Assembly: GCA_947501845.1 (NCBI GenBank)
Contig: CANMXP010000004.1
Location: 1-64,000, forward strand
Length of the DNA: 64,000 nucleotides
Direction of reading: 5' to 3'
Origin: an uncultured Flavobacteriaceae bacterium
GTDB taxonomy: Bacteria > Bacteroidota > Bacteroidia > Flavobacteriales > Flavobacteriaceae
Shown piece by piece: positions 1-8,677 of this stretch. Position 1 is the first letter of the stretch. Each line of letters starts with the position of its first letter. Made by a program: the position numbers and the translations under genes. Below the pieces are notes generated by a model that was given only the letters and a program-made list of their open reading frames with translations, was not told where the DNA came from and made no database searches.

Positions 1-1
1 A

Positions 2-415
2 GATCATTTATCTCCTCAAATATTAGAAAGTCAGGGAGATAAAAACAAAATACGAGCTTTTTTAATCGATAGGGATAGGCCTTTTGTAGAATTTGAAATG
101 GACGATTATTATGTTAAGGCCAGACTATATTCCAGACGAGGAAAAATAAAAGTGGACGAAGCACATGGCCTGATTTTAAAAACAGGAACAAATGAGTTTA
201 CAGTTTTAGGTAGTAGAGCCGTAGTAAGTTTCAGGCCAAAGACATCCAATGATGAAAAAGTAGGACTGGGTATAGTAAATGAGTATGTATATATGGATGG
301 TAAATGGAAAAAGGGCAGAATGTTAGCAGGTGATGAAACCAATAATGGACGAGGCGTTTTTCTTCCTGTTGAAGGTTATGGAATACAAGAAGCAGAAGTT
401 TATAAGTATAAATAA
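2..415 (+). CDS. C-terminal fragment of GH35-type beta-galactosidase-like protein (DUF5597 region)
   Basis: The reading frame is open to the left edge, so this is the last 137 residues of a longer protein whose start lies outside the window. The fragment contains IDRDRP-FVEFE, a GLILKTGTNEF stretch, VVSFRPK and a final GIQEAEVYKYK. I recognise this pattern as the beta-sandwich module (DUF5597) at the end of GH35 glycoside hydrolases. The catalytic barrel is not in view, so enzyme activity is inferred from the family. A DUF1349 protein and an FG-GAP lipoprotein follow on the same strand, which fits a polysaccharide-utilisation setting. The first ATG inside the fragment (98) is not a plausible start, because conserved sequence continues upstream of it. 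Confidence 0.6.
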   Translation, partial: DHLSPQILESQGDKNKIRAFLIDRDRPFVEFEMDDYYVKARLYSRRGKIKVDEAHGLILKTGTNEFTVLGSRAVVSFRPKTSNDEKVGLGIVNEYVYMDGKWKKGRMLAGDETNNGRGVFLPVEGYGIQEAEVYKYK

Positions 416-523
416 ATTTTGTTCAGTTTAAAAATATCTCAATGCAAGAATAATAAATGAAAAAATAAAGTAATTAATAAGAGTAAATGTTCCGTGAATA
501 ATTATTCCAGAATTTTAAAAATT

Positions 524-1165
524 ATGAAATACCTTTTTTTATCCTTAATATTAATAGTATCAAGTAGAGTAACTTCTCAGGAAAATCAAAATAACATAAA
601 AATAAATGGCATACCAGGAACACTTGAGTGGGTTATAGAACCTGATAGTTTTAATATAAACGAAGGAACAATCTCAATAACAGCGGGACCAGACACAGAT
701 ATGTTTTATGCACCTCATGGTAATTCCAAAACAAGTAACGTCCCCAAACTTTTATTTGCTCCAGATGATGATTTTATTTTTAGAGCTAAAGCCTATACAG
801 AACATAAATCCAGATGGGAAGCTGCAACGTTAGTAGTTTACATAAACGAAGATTATTGGGCAAAGTTATGTTTTGAAAACGAATCACGAACCAAAAACCG
901 AATGGTTAGTGTTGTTACTAATAAAATCTCTGATGATGCCTACTCCGATTATGTGATTGGGAAATCTGTATATATGAAAATTACTAAAGAAGGTAAACAA
1001 ATAGTTTTTTCATATTCTGAAGATAATAATAAATGGATTGATGTTCGCTATTTCAGATTAGACTCTGAAGAGCCTATAAGAATTGGGTTCTCTTCACAAT
1101 CACCTCACGGTAAAGGTTTAACTTCTGTTTTCTCTGAAATTAACTACAGTAAGGGGAAGAAATAG
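524..1165 (+). CDS. Secreted DUF1349 (concanavalin-like) domain protein
   Basis: The protein is about 213 residues. It has an N-terminal signal peptide (MKYLFLSLILIVSS, cleavage probably near VTS-QEN) followed by one DUF1349 beta-jelly-roll domain. Visible family features are the GTLEW opening, FYAP, the KSRWEAATLVVYINEDYWAKLCFEN core and a late IGFSSQSPHG. DUF1349 domains are predicted carbohydrate-binding or laminin-like folds, often attached to glycoside hydrolases. Here the domain stands alone as a periplasmic or secreted protein. A GTG at 494 would add ten residues, but the ATG at 524 puts the signal peptide at the N-terminus and is preferred. It lies 108 nt after the GH35-type gene on the same strand. 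Confidence 0.7.
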   Translation: MKYLFLSLILIVSSRVTSQENQNNIKINGIPGTLEWVIEPDSFNINEGTISITAGPDTDMFYAPHGNSKTSNVPKLLFAPDDDFIFRAKAYTEHKSRWEAATLVVYINEDYWAKLCFENESRTKNRMVSVVTNKISDDAYSDYVIGKSVYMKITKEGKQIVFSYSEDNNKWIDVRYFRLDSEEPIRIGFSSQSPHGKGLTSVFSEINYSKGKK

Positions 1166-1213
1166 CAGATTGAATCAATATTATTTTGGAAAAAAACTGT
1201 TGAAAAAAAAGAA

Positions 1214-1624
1214 ATGAAAAATAAAGTAATTATAGGAATAAGCGCTCTTACAATAATTATATACCTATTTAACCTATTTGTTGTGCAGCCTAAATCTGTT
1301 GCGAAACAATTAAAATCTGTTGCTCAAAATTTAAATGTAAAATGCCCAATTACTTTGGACCAAGTAGCTAAATTAGATAGTGTAGGTTCAATTTCCAATA
1401 AAAATTTTATATTCTATCAATCTCTTTACAGATTGCATAAAGGAGAAATTAATTTTGATTCTGTAAACCAAAATATACGCCCTAAATTAATAAAAGACAT
1501 AAAGAATAACCCCAATTTTAAAGCCTTTAAGAAAAACAATATAACAATAGATTATATTTTTCATGACATGTACGGAGAGTTTATAAATAAGCTGTCTTTT
1601 AAACCAGAAGTATATGGCAAATAA
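1214..1624 (+). CDS. Small membrane-anchored protein of unknown function
   Basis: I do not recognise this 136-residue protein. It has one hydrophobic segment near the N-terminus (residues about 5-25, IIGISALTIIIYLFNLF), then a lysine-rich, mostly hydrophilic tail with one Cys (NVKCPITLDQ). The predicted topology is N-terminal anchor with the tail outside the cytoplasm. Its 3' end overlaps the start of the FG-GAP lipoprotein gene by 11 nt, which suggests translational coupling and a shared role with it. Confidence 0.55.
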   Translation: MKNKVIIGISALTIIIYLFNLFVVQPKSVAKQLKSVAQNLNVKCPITLDQVAKLDSVGSISNKNFIFYQSLYRLHKGEINFDSVNQNIRPKLIKDIKNNPNFKAFKKNNITIDYIFHDMYGEFINKLSFKPEVYGK

Positions 1625-4600
1625 GTACTACTTTTTTTCTAAATTAATTATTGGCACTTTTTTAGTATTTTGTTCATGCTCTAAAACATCAAGTAACATT
1701 CCATCTACCCATCTCTTTTCTGTCATGCCTGCTGAAATAACTGGGATCGAATTTCAAAATAAAGTAGTAGAATCAGAAGCATTATATTATTATAAATATT
1801 TGTACATGTATATTGGCGGAGGTGTTGCTGCGGCCGATTTTAATAATGATGGTTTAGAAGATCTATTTTTTGTGTCTAACCTACATCAAAATAAAATATT
1901 TTTAAATAAAGGCAATTTTAAATTTGAAGATGTTACTGAAGTATCAGGAATGGACAAAACAGATGGTTTTAATACCGGAGTAACCATTGTAGATATAAAT
2001 AATGATGGATATTTAGACATTTATTTAAATAGGGCAGGTTGGTATGAAGATAATACCAAATTAGCCAACCAGCTTTATATAAACAATGGCGACCTTACGT
2101 TTACAGAAAAAGCAAACTCGTATGGCATAGATGATACCAGTAGGTCTATTGCATCAACCTTTTTTGATTATGATAAAGATGGTGATTTAGATTTATACAT
2201 CACCAATGCACCAGCTAGATTCGATATCTCTGGAATCATACTAGATCAAAAGAATGTTCAAAAACATCCATTAACAAAAACATTTAAAAGCAGTGATAAG
2301 CTATATAATAATGATGGTAAGGGGCATTTTAAAGACGTTTCTATTGCAGCTGGAATTTTACCAGAATTGGGATTTGGGCTTAATGCTCAAATAGGAGACC
2401 TTAATAACGATACTTGGCCAGATATTTATGTTTCTAATGATTTTGTTGGAGCCGATTTTGTATATATAAACAATCAAGATGGCACATTCACAGACAGGAG
2501 AGATGATTTGTTTAAACATATATCCTATTACAGCATGGGCAGCGATATTGCCGATATAAATAACGATGGGCTGCAGGATCTCATGGTGTTGGATATGGCT
2601 CCAGAAGACCATTTTAGATCCAAAACGACCATGGCCATGACTTCTATTGTTGAGTTTAACGAAATGGTTAAAAAAAATTATTACTATCAATATATGCATA
2701 ATACCATGCAACTAAATAATGGTAATGGGACCTATAGCGAAATAGCTCATATGAGTGGAGTTGCTAAGACCGATTGGAGCTGGTCTACGTTATTTGCAGA
2801 TTTTGATCTAGATGGTTTTAACGATATATATGTTACAAATGGTGTGTATAGGGATGTAGCAAATAAAGATATAATTAAAGAAATAGATGTATATATAGAA
2901 GAAAATAAAAATGAATTAGTAGGAAAAGAAATTCTTGAGTTAACGCAAAAATTACCACAACAAAAATTAACCAATTATATCTATAGAAATAAAGGCGATC
3001 TTACTTTCGAAAATAAAACAGGGGATTGGATTAAAGATAAAGAAAGTTTTTCTAATGGTGCCGTATATGCAGATTTAGATAATGATGGCGATTTAGACAT
3101 TGCTGTAAATAACTTAGATGATAACGCAACAATTTTAAGGAATAACTCCAGAGAATTAACAAAGCATCATTATTTACAATTTACGTTAATTGGCCCCTCA
3201 AAAAACAGGCAGGCCATTGGAGCTATAGTTAAAATAGAGGAAGAAAATGGGGATATACAAACACGTCAGGTAATGGGATCCAGAGGATTTTTATCTTCGG
3301 TTTCTCATAAATTACATTTTGGTTTAAAAGACAATAAAAAGGTCGCCAAGGTTACAATTCTTTGGGAAAATGGACAAACACAATATTTAAAAGATGTTGG
3401 TGTAAATCAAGATGTAACGGTTGTTTATAATCTAGATGATATAACGACTGTTAAAAAGGAACGGCAAAACCTTTTCTTTGAAGAAATACCCATACTACAT
3501 TCACATGTAGATTCTATATTTAATGATTTTAGTAAACAATTATTACTCCCTCATAAACTATCACAAACAGGACCAGCAGTGTCAAAAGCAGATGTTAATA
3601 ATGACGATTTGGAAGATATTTACATTGGGGGCGCTAGTAACATGCCAGGGAAATTGTTAATTGCCCAGAAAGACCACACGTTTAAAGAAGCCTATATCCC
3701 AGATTTTATTAATGACGCCAAATATGAAGATCTCAGTGCTACTTTTTTTGATGCTGATAATGATAATGATATGGATTTATATGTTGTAAGCGGAAGTTAT
3801 GAATTTGAAGAAAGGTCGGACTTGTTGCAGGATAGGCTGTATTTAAATAATGGAAAAGGCATTTTTAAACGTTCACTTTCAAGACTTCCTTCATTCAAAT
3901 CTTCAGGAGCGGTTGTAGTTGCTTCAGATTATGATAGTGATGGTGATCAGGACCTTTTTATAGGGAGCAGAGTCATTCCTGGAAAATACCCTTATGCACC
4001 AACCAGCTATTTACTGATAAATGATAACGGTAATTTTACAATTAAAACAAAAGAATTAGCACCTAAGTTAGAGAAAATTGGCATGGTGACATCGGCCGTT
4101 TGGAATGATATCGATAACGATAATGATATCGATTTAATCCTTACCGGTGAATGGATGGGAATAGAAATCTTTACCAATACCAAGGGGGAACTAACTAGAA
4201 GTAATTCGTATGCTACGCTTTCCTCAGCGACGGGGTGGTGGAACACTTTGCTTATTGCCGATGTGGATAATGATGGCGATAAAGATATTATAGGAGGGAA
4301 TTTAGGCCTAAACTATAAATTTCATGCTACAGAAAAAGAACCTTTTCATGTTTATACCAACGATTATGATAATAATGGAGTAGAAGATATTGTTCTGGCT
4401 GAATATTATAAAGATGTTCAAGTGCCCATTCGAGGCAAATCGTGCACAACGGAGCAAATACCAGCTTTAAAAGAAAAATTTTCAACCTATAATGCGTTTG
4501 CGAATGCAGGTATAAAAGATCTTTTTGGGAAACATTTAAATACCGCTTTACATTATGCGGTAACCGAATTTAGGTCTGGCATTTTTATTAATAAGGAGAA

Positions 4601-4934
4601 TCATTTTTTGTTTACTCCATTTTCTAATGAAGCTCAAATGTCCCCTGTGAATTCAATATTATTTGACGATTTTGATGGTGATTCAAAAAAAGACATCCTT
4701 TTAGCAGGAAATAATTACATGCCAGAAATAGAAACCACTAGGTCTGATGCTGGTAAAGGAGTATTTTATAAAGGGGATTCTAAAGGAGGTTTTACTTATA
4801 TAAGTAATACGGATACTGGTTTTTTTGCAGATAAAGACGTACGACATATGCTTTTATTAAAAACCGAAAAAACCAAACGTGTTTTTGTGGTAAATAACAA
4901 TACTAAACACCAATTATTCGATTTAAAAAAATGA
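1614..4934 (+). CDS. FG-GAP/VCBS repeat lipoprotein with ASPIC/UnbV domain (CRTAC1-like)
   Basis: This 1106-residue predicted lipoprotein has a signal and lipobox (LVFCSC, lipid on a Cys near residue 22). It carries about 14 EF-loop-like calcium motifs of the form DxNxDGxxD (for example DFNNDGLEDLFF, DINNDGYLDIYL, DLDNDGDLDIAV, DVDNDGDKDIIG). These are the signature of FG-GAP/VCBS beta-propeller blades. An ASPIC/UnbV module sits in the middle (QVMGSRGFLSSVSHKLHFGL ... VTILWENGQ), between two propeller blocks. Such proteins are common outer-membrane lipoproteins in Bacteroidota, often near SusCD-type loci; a binding or scaffolding role is inferred. The gene begins inside the preceding small gene. 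A repeat element follows immediately after the stop. Confidence 0.85.
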   Translation: MANKYYFFSKLIIGTFLVFCSCSKTSSNIPSTHLFSVMPAEITGIEFQNKVVESEALYYYKYLYMYIGGGVAAADFNNDGLEDLFFVSNLHQNKIFLNKGNFKFEDVTEVSGMDKTDGFNTGVTIVDINNDGYLDIYLNRAGWYEDNTKLANQLYINNGDLTFTEKANSYGIDDTSRSIASTFFDYDKDGDLDLYITNAPARFDISGIILDQKNVQKHPLTKTFKSSDKLYNNDGKGHFKDVSIAAGILPELGFGLNAQIGDLNNDTWPDIYVSNDFVGADFVYINNQDGTFTDRRDDLFKHISYYSMGSDIADINNDGLQDLMVLDMAPEDHFRSKTTMAMTSIVEFNEMVKKNYYYQYMHNTMQLNNGNGTYSEIAHMSGVAKTDWSWSTLFADFDLDGFNDIYVTNGVYRDVANKDIIKEIDVYIEENKNELVGKEILELTQKLPQQKLTNYIYRNKGDLTFENKTGDWIKDKESFSNGAVYADLDNDGDLDIAVNNLDDNATILRNNSRELTKHHYLQFTLIGPSKNRQAIGAIVKIEEENGDIQTRQVMGSRGFLSSVSHKLHFGLKDNKKVAKVTILWENGQTQYLKDVGVNQDVTVVYNLDDITTVKKERQNLFFEEIPILHSHVDSIFNDFSKQLLLPHKLSQTGPAVSKADVNNDDLEDIYIGGASNMPGKLLIAQKDHTFKEAYIPDFINDAKYEDLSATFFDADNDNDMDLYVVSGSYEFEERSDLLQDRLYLNNGKGIFKRSLSRLPSFKSSGAVVVASDYDSDGDQDLFIGSRVIPGKYPYAPTSYLLINDNGNFTIKTKELAPKLEKIGMVTSAVWNDIDNDNDIDLILTGEWMGIEIFTNTKGELTRSNSYATLSSATGWWNTLLIADVDNDGDKDIIGGNLGLNYKFHATEKEPFHVYTNDYDNNGVEDIVLAEYYKDVQVPIRGKSCTTEQIPALKEKFSTYNAFANAGIKDLFGKHLNTALHYAVTEFRSGIFINKENHFLFTPFSNEAQMSPVNSILFDDFDGDSKKDILLAGNNYMPEIETTRSDAGKGVFYKGDSKGGFTYISNTDTGFFADKDVRHMLLLKTEKTKRVFVVNNNTKHQLFDLKK

Positions 4935-5081
4935 GGGCTGTCTGAAAAGTGTCATTCAGAACGTAGTGAAGAATCTTTTTAAGAATTAAACATTTGTTTG
5001 TCAGAATGTTGAGGTTTTTCGATTTTAGCTTATGCTGAGCGTATTCGAAGTACTCAAAATGGCAAGGGTAATCACTTTTTT
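4934..5081. repeat. Degenerate REP/MITE-like intergenic element, copy 1
   Basis: The non-coding sequence after the FG-GAP gene starts with GGGCTGTCTGAAAAG. It then has a GTCATTCAGAACG-AGTGAAGAATCT segment and a later ATGCTGAGCG-ATTCGAAGTACTC segment. The arms are partly complementary. Related sequence occurs at 10461-10572 and 23194-23309 (outer CTGTCTrAAAA arm, inner GTCA-TyGAGCG arm). The right outer arm is eroded in this copy. It separates convergent genes. Confidence 0.5.
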
Positions 5082-5102
5082 TAACCTAGAAGTCACGTTA
5101 TT

Positions 5103-5402
5103 TTAAACCCAAATAGTAATTTCAATTTTTTTGTTGATTTCAAGACTCGATTTTTTTCTAATTTCAGCTTTAATTGGGAGCAGGTAATTTTCTGTTTTAG
5201 AGTCAAACCAAATAGCAGTATCCCATTTAAATTCTCCAATTTGAGCAAGGGTTTTCATTCTTCCCCAGCCTTCTTCTTGCCACTTAAGGTGCTCTCTTAT
5301 TTCTTTCGATATCATTTTGGGTAACGAAACAAAAAACCAGCCACCAGAGGAAGCATCTTTCCACATTTTAGTTGAAAATTCATATTTAATTTTACCGTCC
5401 AC
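5103..5402 (-). CDS. DUF1905 domain protein
   Basis: The 99-residue protein consists almost entirely of a DUF1905 fold. Visible motifs are GGWFFVSLPK, IREHLKWQEEGWGRMKTLAQIG, the TAIWFDSK strand and the final LPIKAEIRKK...ITIWV. DUF1905 is a small beta-barrel of unknown biochemical role, often fused or adjacent to YdeI/OmpD-associated domains. The start is GTG at 5402: an in-frame TAA lies five codons upstream and there is no ATG in that interval. It is probably monocistronic, since a 16-bp hairpin separates it from the SRPBCC gene upstream on the same strand. Confidence 0.7.
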   Translation of the reverse strand: MDGKIKYEFSTKMWKDASSGGWFFVSLPKMISKEIREHLKWQEEGWGRMKTLAQIGEFKWDTAIWFDSKTENYLLPIKAEIRKKSSLEINKKIEITIWV

Positions 5403-5514
5403 TTTTTCTGTAAATTATTTCAGTTATTGGTAATGACCGTTAACTTTTAATATGTCGTCTAATTTTGTACACAAAAAGTAGCAGATTTATGTCTATTCCT
5501 TTTCGTTTTGAAAC

Positions 5515-5566
5515 AAAGATAACAGAAATGGGCTAAACTTATAGTCTACTCATTTCTGTTATCTTT
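5515..5566 (-). terminator. Long hairpin downstream of the SRPBCC gene (putative terminator)
   Basis: There is a perfect 16-bp inverted repeat, AAAGATAACAGAAATG (5515-5530) pairing with CATTTCTGTTATCTTT (5551-5566), with a 20-nt loop. It lies 34 nt past the SRPBCC stop in the minus direction. The U-tract on the minus strand is weak (TTTG after the stem), so it may instead stabilise the 3' end or be a repeat remnant. Confidence 0.5.
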
Positions 5567-5599
5567 TGACTCGATTCTTTGTTAGGTTAGATAAAGTTT

Positions 5600-6052
5600 T
5601 TATGCTATTCCATGAGGGTTTCCTTTTCCTTTTTCAAGATAATTTTTTAAACTCTCTAAGAAATAGTTCCAACCTCCTTCACAAGCATTATAGCATTGGA
5701 ATTCTGGAGTAAGCCCCTCGTGAATAAAGTTGATTCTACTGCCTTGTTGAGTTGAAATGATTTCCCATTTAATCTCTGTTCCCACCCATTCATCTTTTTT
5801 AGTAAGTTCTTCAATATCAATAAAAGCTTTAGTTACTTTCCATGTAAGCTTTTTATTTTTATCAATTTCGGTCACTAGTATTTCTTTTACAGTTGTTTCT
5901 CCAAATCTGACACAAAGTTTAGAACTTAGCTTATTGGCAATGTTAGAATGAATGGTCCACCATTTATCAATTTCAGCTGTTATAGCTTCGAAAACCGAAT
6001 TAGGAGATACATTTACTTGTAATTGTTTTGAATAATCTGTTTTTGACATCAT
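5600..6052 (-). CDS. SRPBCC (AHSA1/START-like) protein
   Basis: The protein is 150 residues with a helix-grip SRPBCC fold of the Hsp90-ATPase-activator-homology type. Visible are the N-terminal QLQVNVSPNSVFEAITAEIDKWW, a central KLTWKVTKAF strand, a VGTEIKWEI strand and the C-terminal long helix GGWNYFLESLKNYLEKGKG. These proteins bind small hydrophobic ligands; the ligand here is unknown. Start choice is ambiguous between two adjacent ATG codons (6052 and 6049). It lies 69 nt downstream of the sigma factor gene on the same strand. This pairing with an ECF-like sigma factor recurs in bacteria and suggests co-regulation. Confidence 0.75.
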   Translation of the reverse strand: MMSKTDYSKQLQVNVSPNSVFEAITAEIDKWWTIHSNIANKLSSKLCVRFGETTVKEILVTEIDKNKKLTWKVTKAFIDIEELTKKDEWVGTEIKWEIISTQQGSRINFIHEGLTPEFQCYNACEGGWNYFLESLKNYLEKGKGNPHGIA

Positions 6053-6121
6053 TTTTAATTTTTGTTATCTATTCTTTAGACGACTGAGCTATAAAAAATG
6101 GTCGGATTTAAAATAAATTGA

Positions 6122-6937
6122 TTATTCTCCACAATCTTTATCTATTCTAGAATAGCTTTTGTTATTAGCAAAATCTGTTTGGTTAAGAAGAAAGTCATGT
6201 AATTCATGACTACTACTTTCTAAAGGATTAATTGCTTTCACTAACTGTGTTCTTAATGTGTAGAGTTTGGCATTATCAACACCTTTGTTTTTCGCTTTTA
6301 CCATTTCAAGTTTCGCGATTTTTTGTTGTGTATCTGCTTTGGTATTTCCACTATTACTCAATTCGGAGCATTTCCAACATGCACCTGTTTTATGAATTAA
6401 GATACAATCTTCGTTAAAAACTTGCTTCATCGTATTTCTACCGTTGTATAGAAGATGCTTTACACTCCCAATCGTTTTGTTTAATATTTGGGCAATTTCA
6501 ACAATTTTAAACTCATAAATGTCTGCCAGCATGATAGCAATTTGCCGTTCTATGGGCAGATACTTCATAACACAGGTAAAACAATAGTCTATATGATTTC
6601 TGATTTCAAATTTTCCCAAAGCATATAAACGCATTGTTTCATCTTGTGATTCAATTGAGTTTTTTATCGATTGACTACAGTTATCTTGTGCATATCTAGT
6701 CCATCTTTTTTGCGCCTTAAAATGATCTTTTATAAGATTGCTGGTAATGGCAAATAACCAAGTTTTAAAAGTTGATTTCCCGTTAAATGATTCAATATTT
6801 TTATAGGCCTTGATAAATGCTTCCTGGCATATGTCTTCAACATCCTCTGTGTTGGTTACAAGCCTATATATAAAAGATTTTAGGCTAGATTGGTTTTCCT
6901 TAAATAGTCTATTAAACTCAGATTCGGAGTATTTCAT
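6122..6937 (-). CDS. ECF-like RNA polymerase sigma factor with C-terminal Cys-containing extension
   Basis: This 271-residue sigma-70-family factor has region 2 at residues about 10-85 (SFIYRLVTNTEDVEDICQEA, then AYKNIESFNGKSTFKTWLFAI) and region 4 at about 120-175 (LPIERQIAIMLADIYEFKIVEIAQ, SVKHLLYNGR). It recognises promoter DNA with core RNA polymerase. It is longer than a minimal ECF factor (about 170-200 residues). The extra C-terminal part begins with HKTGACWKCSEL (a C-x2-C pair) and continues as a charged helical tail. No anti-sigma factor is adjacent; the downstream partner is the SRPBCC gene. The extension may be a built-in control domain, perhaps metal- or redox-responsive, by inference from the cysteines. 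Confidence 0.85.
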   Translation of the reverse strand: MKYSESEFNRLFKENQSSLKSFIYRLVTNTEDVEDICQEAFIKAYKNIESFNGKSTFKTWLFAITSNLIKDHFKAQKRWTRYAQDNCSQSIKNSIESQDETMRLYALGKFEIRNHIDYCFTCVMKYLPIERQIAIMLADIYEFKIVEIAQILNKTIGSVKHLLYNGRNTMKQVFNEDCILIHKTGACWKCSELSNSGNTKADTQQKIAKLEMVKAKNKGVDNAKLYTLRTQLVKAINPLESSSHELHDFLLNQTDFANNKSYSRIDKDCGE

Positions 6938-7055
6938 TTACTTGTTTCAAAATTTTGCTTAACATTAAATGTAAACATCTGTGCGTGTAGAAAGTCATTG
7001 ATCTTTAACAAGGCTTTCTTCGTTAAAAAAATGAAAATATACAACGTTTACATAG

Positions 7056-7706
7056 TTATGACATTAGTTTTTTTATAAATTGTAATAGTTTAGATTTGTT
7101 TCCACCTTTATTCCCAACTTTGTATTGAATCGATTCCAAGTTTTCATCAAAAACATAACCGTACAGGTTTTTGTAGTCTGTATCCATCCATCGAAGCATA
7201 CCAAGGCAATTTACTAAAACAGCTTGATTGATTAATTCTGTGAATTTTTCAGGTATCCAGCTAAACAATAGATCATTTTTTTTATCAATATAAAACCAAG
7301 TGTCTATAGGTGGTAAATCGTAGATGTCAATTAATCCTTTAGCTTCAACTTCCGAGGCACCATCAGTAACAGAACATTGATATTCTGACACTAAAATTCT
7401 TCCACTTACCTTATTATTAAACTTTTTAGTATTCTCTTTTTTAATTGATAATTGTTTGCGAAACAAATTTTCAACTATATCTGTGTAATATTGATCGTTA
7501 TTTAAATTCCACTTAACTAAAGTTAAATCTTCAATATCCGAATAACCAAATTGAGTAAATTCATAATCAAAAATTTGAGTTTTTCTGATGGTTGGGTTAA
7601 TTGTTCTTAAAATAGAAGCCAAACTTTTCGAAGAGTCCTGAATTTTATCATTACAATAGTTTTTTGTCAATTTTAAATTGGAAAGAAATTCTTTTTTGTC
7701 AATCAT
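7056..7706 (-). CDS. Hypothetical protein, unrecognised
   Basis: I do not recognise this 216-residue soluble protein. It lacks a signal peptide or membrane segment and is rich in Lys, Asn and Asp, with several Trp/Tyr-rich strands (KGLIDIYDLPPIDTWFYID, LFSWIPEKF). Codon use and AT content match the neighbours. It stands alone, with 118 nt and 122 nt of flanking non-coding DNA. The downstream gap contains an inverted ATGTAAAC/GTTTACAT pair (6969-6976 and 7045-7052). Confidence 0.5.
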   Translation of the reverse strand: MIDKKEFLSNLKLTKNYCNDKIQDSSKSLASILRTINPTIRKTQIFDYEFTQFGYSDIEDLTLVKWNLNNDQYYTDIVENLFRKQLSIKKENTKKFNNKVSGRILVSEYQCSVTDGASEVEAKGLIDIYDLPPIDTWFYIDKKNDLLFSWIPEKFTELINQAVLVNCLGMLRWMDTDYKNLYGYVFDENLESIQYKVGNKGGNKSKLLQFIKKLMS

Positions 7707-7828
7707 TTTTAATAATTAATTGCTCAACGATATAATAAAAGATATATAACCTTCATCTTCCTGCGTATTTATTTATAAATATATAGGCCTGTAAAGAGGG
7801 GGATTATTTTTATCATAATATCTAGAGG

Positions 7829-8665
7829 CTATTTCGAATCCTCGGTTACCATAGCTACAATTCTTAAAGGCGCTCCAGTACCGCCTTCTATTTTCATGGG
7901 CAAGGCAATTATTTCGAACCCATTTACAGGCAATTTATCCAGATTGGTTAGGTTTTCGAAAGCAGGAATACCTTTTTCAAGAAGTGCTACATGGCTTTTA
8001 AAATATTCAGATTGACCGTAATCAATACTAGGGGTATCAATACCAATGGCATTGATATTACGATTCTCAACCAGCCATTCTGCGGCTTCAGGAGAAAGTC
8101 CAGGGAAATGCAATAGCTTGACAGCATGTTCACCACGCTCATCCGTTCCTAGGTATTTAACCTTATCTGGGTAATACTTTGAAAAACCTGTTTGTATTAA
8201 GACAATACTCCCATCTGGAATTTTATTACCCTGACTTTTCTCCCAGGATTTAAAATCTTCTATGGTAACCAAATAATCTGGATTATTAAAGGCTTTAGAA
8301 TAGACATCAATCTTAATGGCATCCCCAATTAATTTTTCAAGGGGGATTTCATCTACTGTTTGTCCATTTTTTACAAAATGAATAGGAGCATCTATATGGG
8401 TGCCGCCATGCTCTGAGGTACAGAAGTTATTGGCAGAATAATAATAGCCTTTATTGGTTTGTCCCTTAAAAACGGTATCCAATTTAAATTCCTTAGAAGT
8501 TACCCAATAAATAGTTTTATCGGAGTAGCTATGTGACAGGTCAATAATCCTTTTTTTTAAGGTTTTGGGCTCACTTGTAGTACTAGTTTTTTCTTCTGGT
8601 TTTGGTTGGTTGTTACAAGCGATTAGAGTTAAAAATAATAAGGGGTATAAAACGGATATTTTCAT
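7829..8665 (-). CDS. Cyclase-family (kynurenine-formamidase-like) lipoprotein
   Basis: The 278-residue protein opens with a lipoprotein signal (MKISVLYPLLFLTLIAC, lipid Cys17) followed by a Lys/Glu/Thr-rich linker. The main domain is the PF04199 cyclase fold, carrying the metal-binding signature HGGTHIDAPIHF plus DLSHSYSDKTIYW and IGIDTPSIDYG. The family includes kynurenine formamidase and isatin hydrolase, which hydrolyse amide or lactam bonds with a divalent metal. The substrate cannot be told here. A membrane-anchored extracytoplasmic version is unusual for a tryptophan-degradation enzyme, and no other kynurenine genes are nearby. It follows the flavodoxin-like gene by 12 nt and is probably in one transcript with it. 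Confidence 0.8.
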   Translation of the reverse strand: MKISVLYPLLFLTLIACNNQPKPEEKTSTTSEPKTLKKRIIDLSHSYSDKTIYWVTSKEFKLDTVFKGQTNKGYYYSANNFCTSEHGGTHIDAPIHFVKNGQTVDEIPLEKLIGDAIKIDVYSKAFNNPDYLVTIEDFKSWEKSQGNKIPDGSIVLIQTGFSKYYPDKVKYLGTDERGEHAVKLLHFPGLSPEAAEWLVENRNINAIGIDTPSIDYGQSEYFKSHVALLEKGIPAFENLTNLDKLPVNGFEIIALPMKIEGGTGAPLRIVAMVTEDSK

Positions 8666-8677
8666 TTTTAATAGATT

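Noticed and set aside
494-523. GTG start adding ten residues to the DUF1349 protein
   Set aside because: ATG at 524 puts the signal peptide at the N-terminus; the extension is polar and would precede it.
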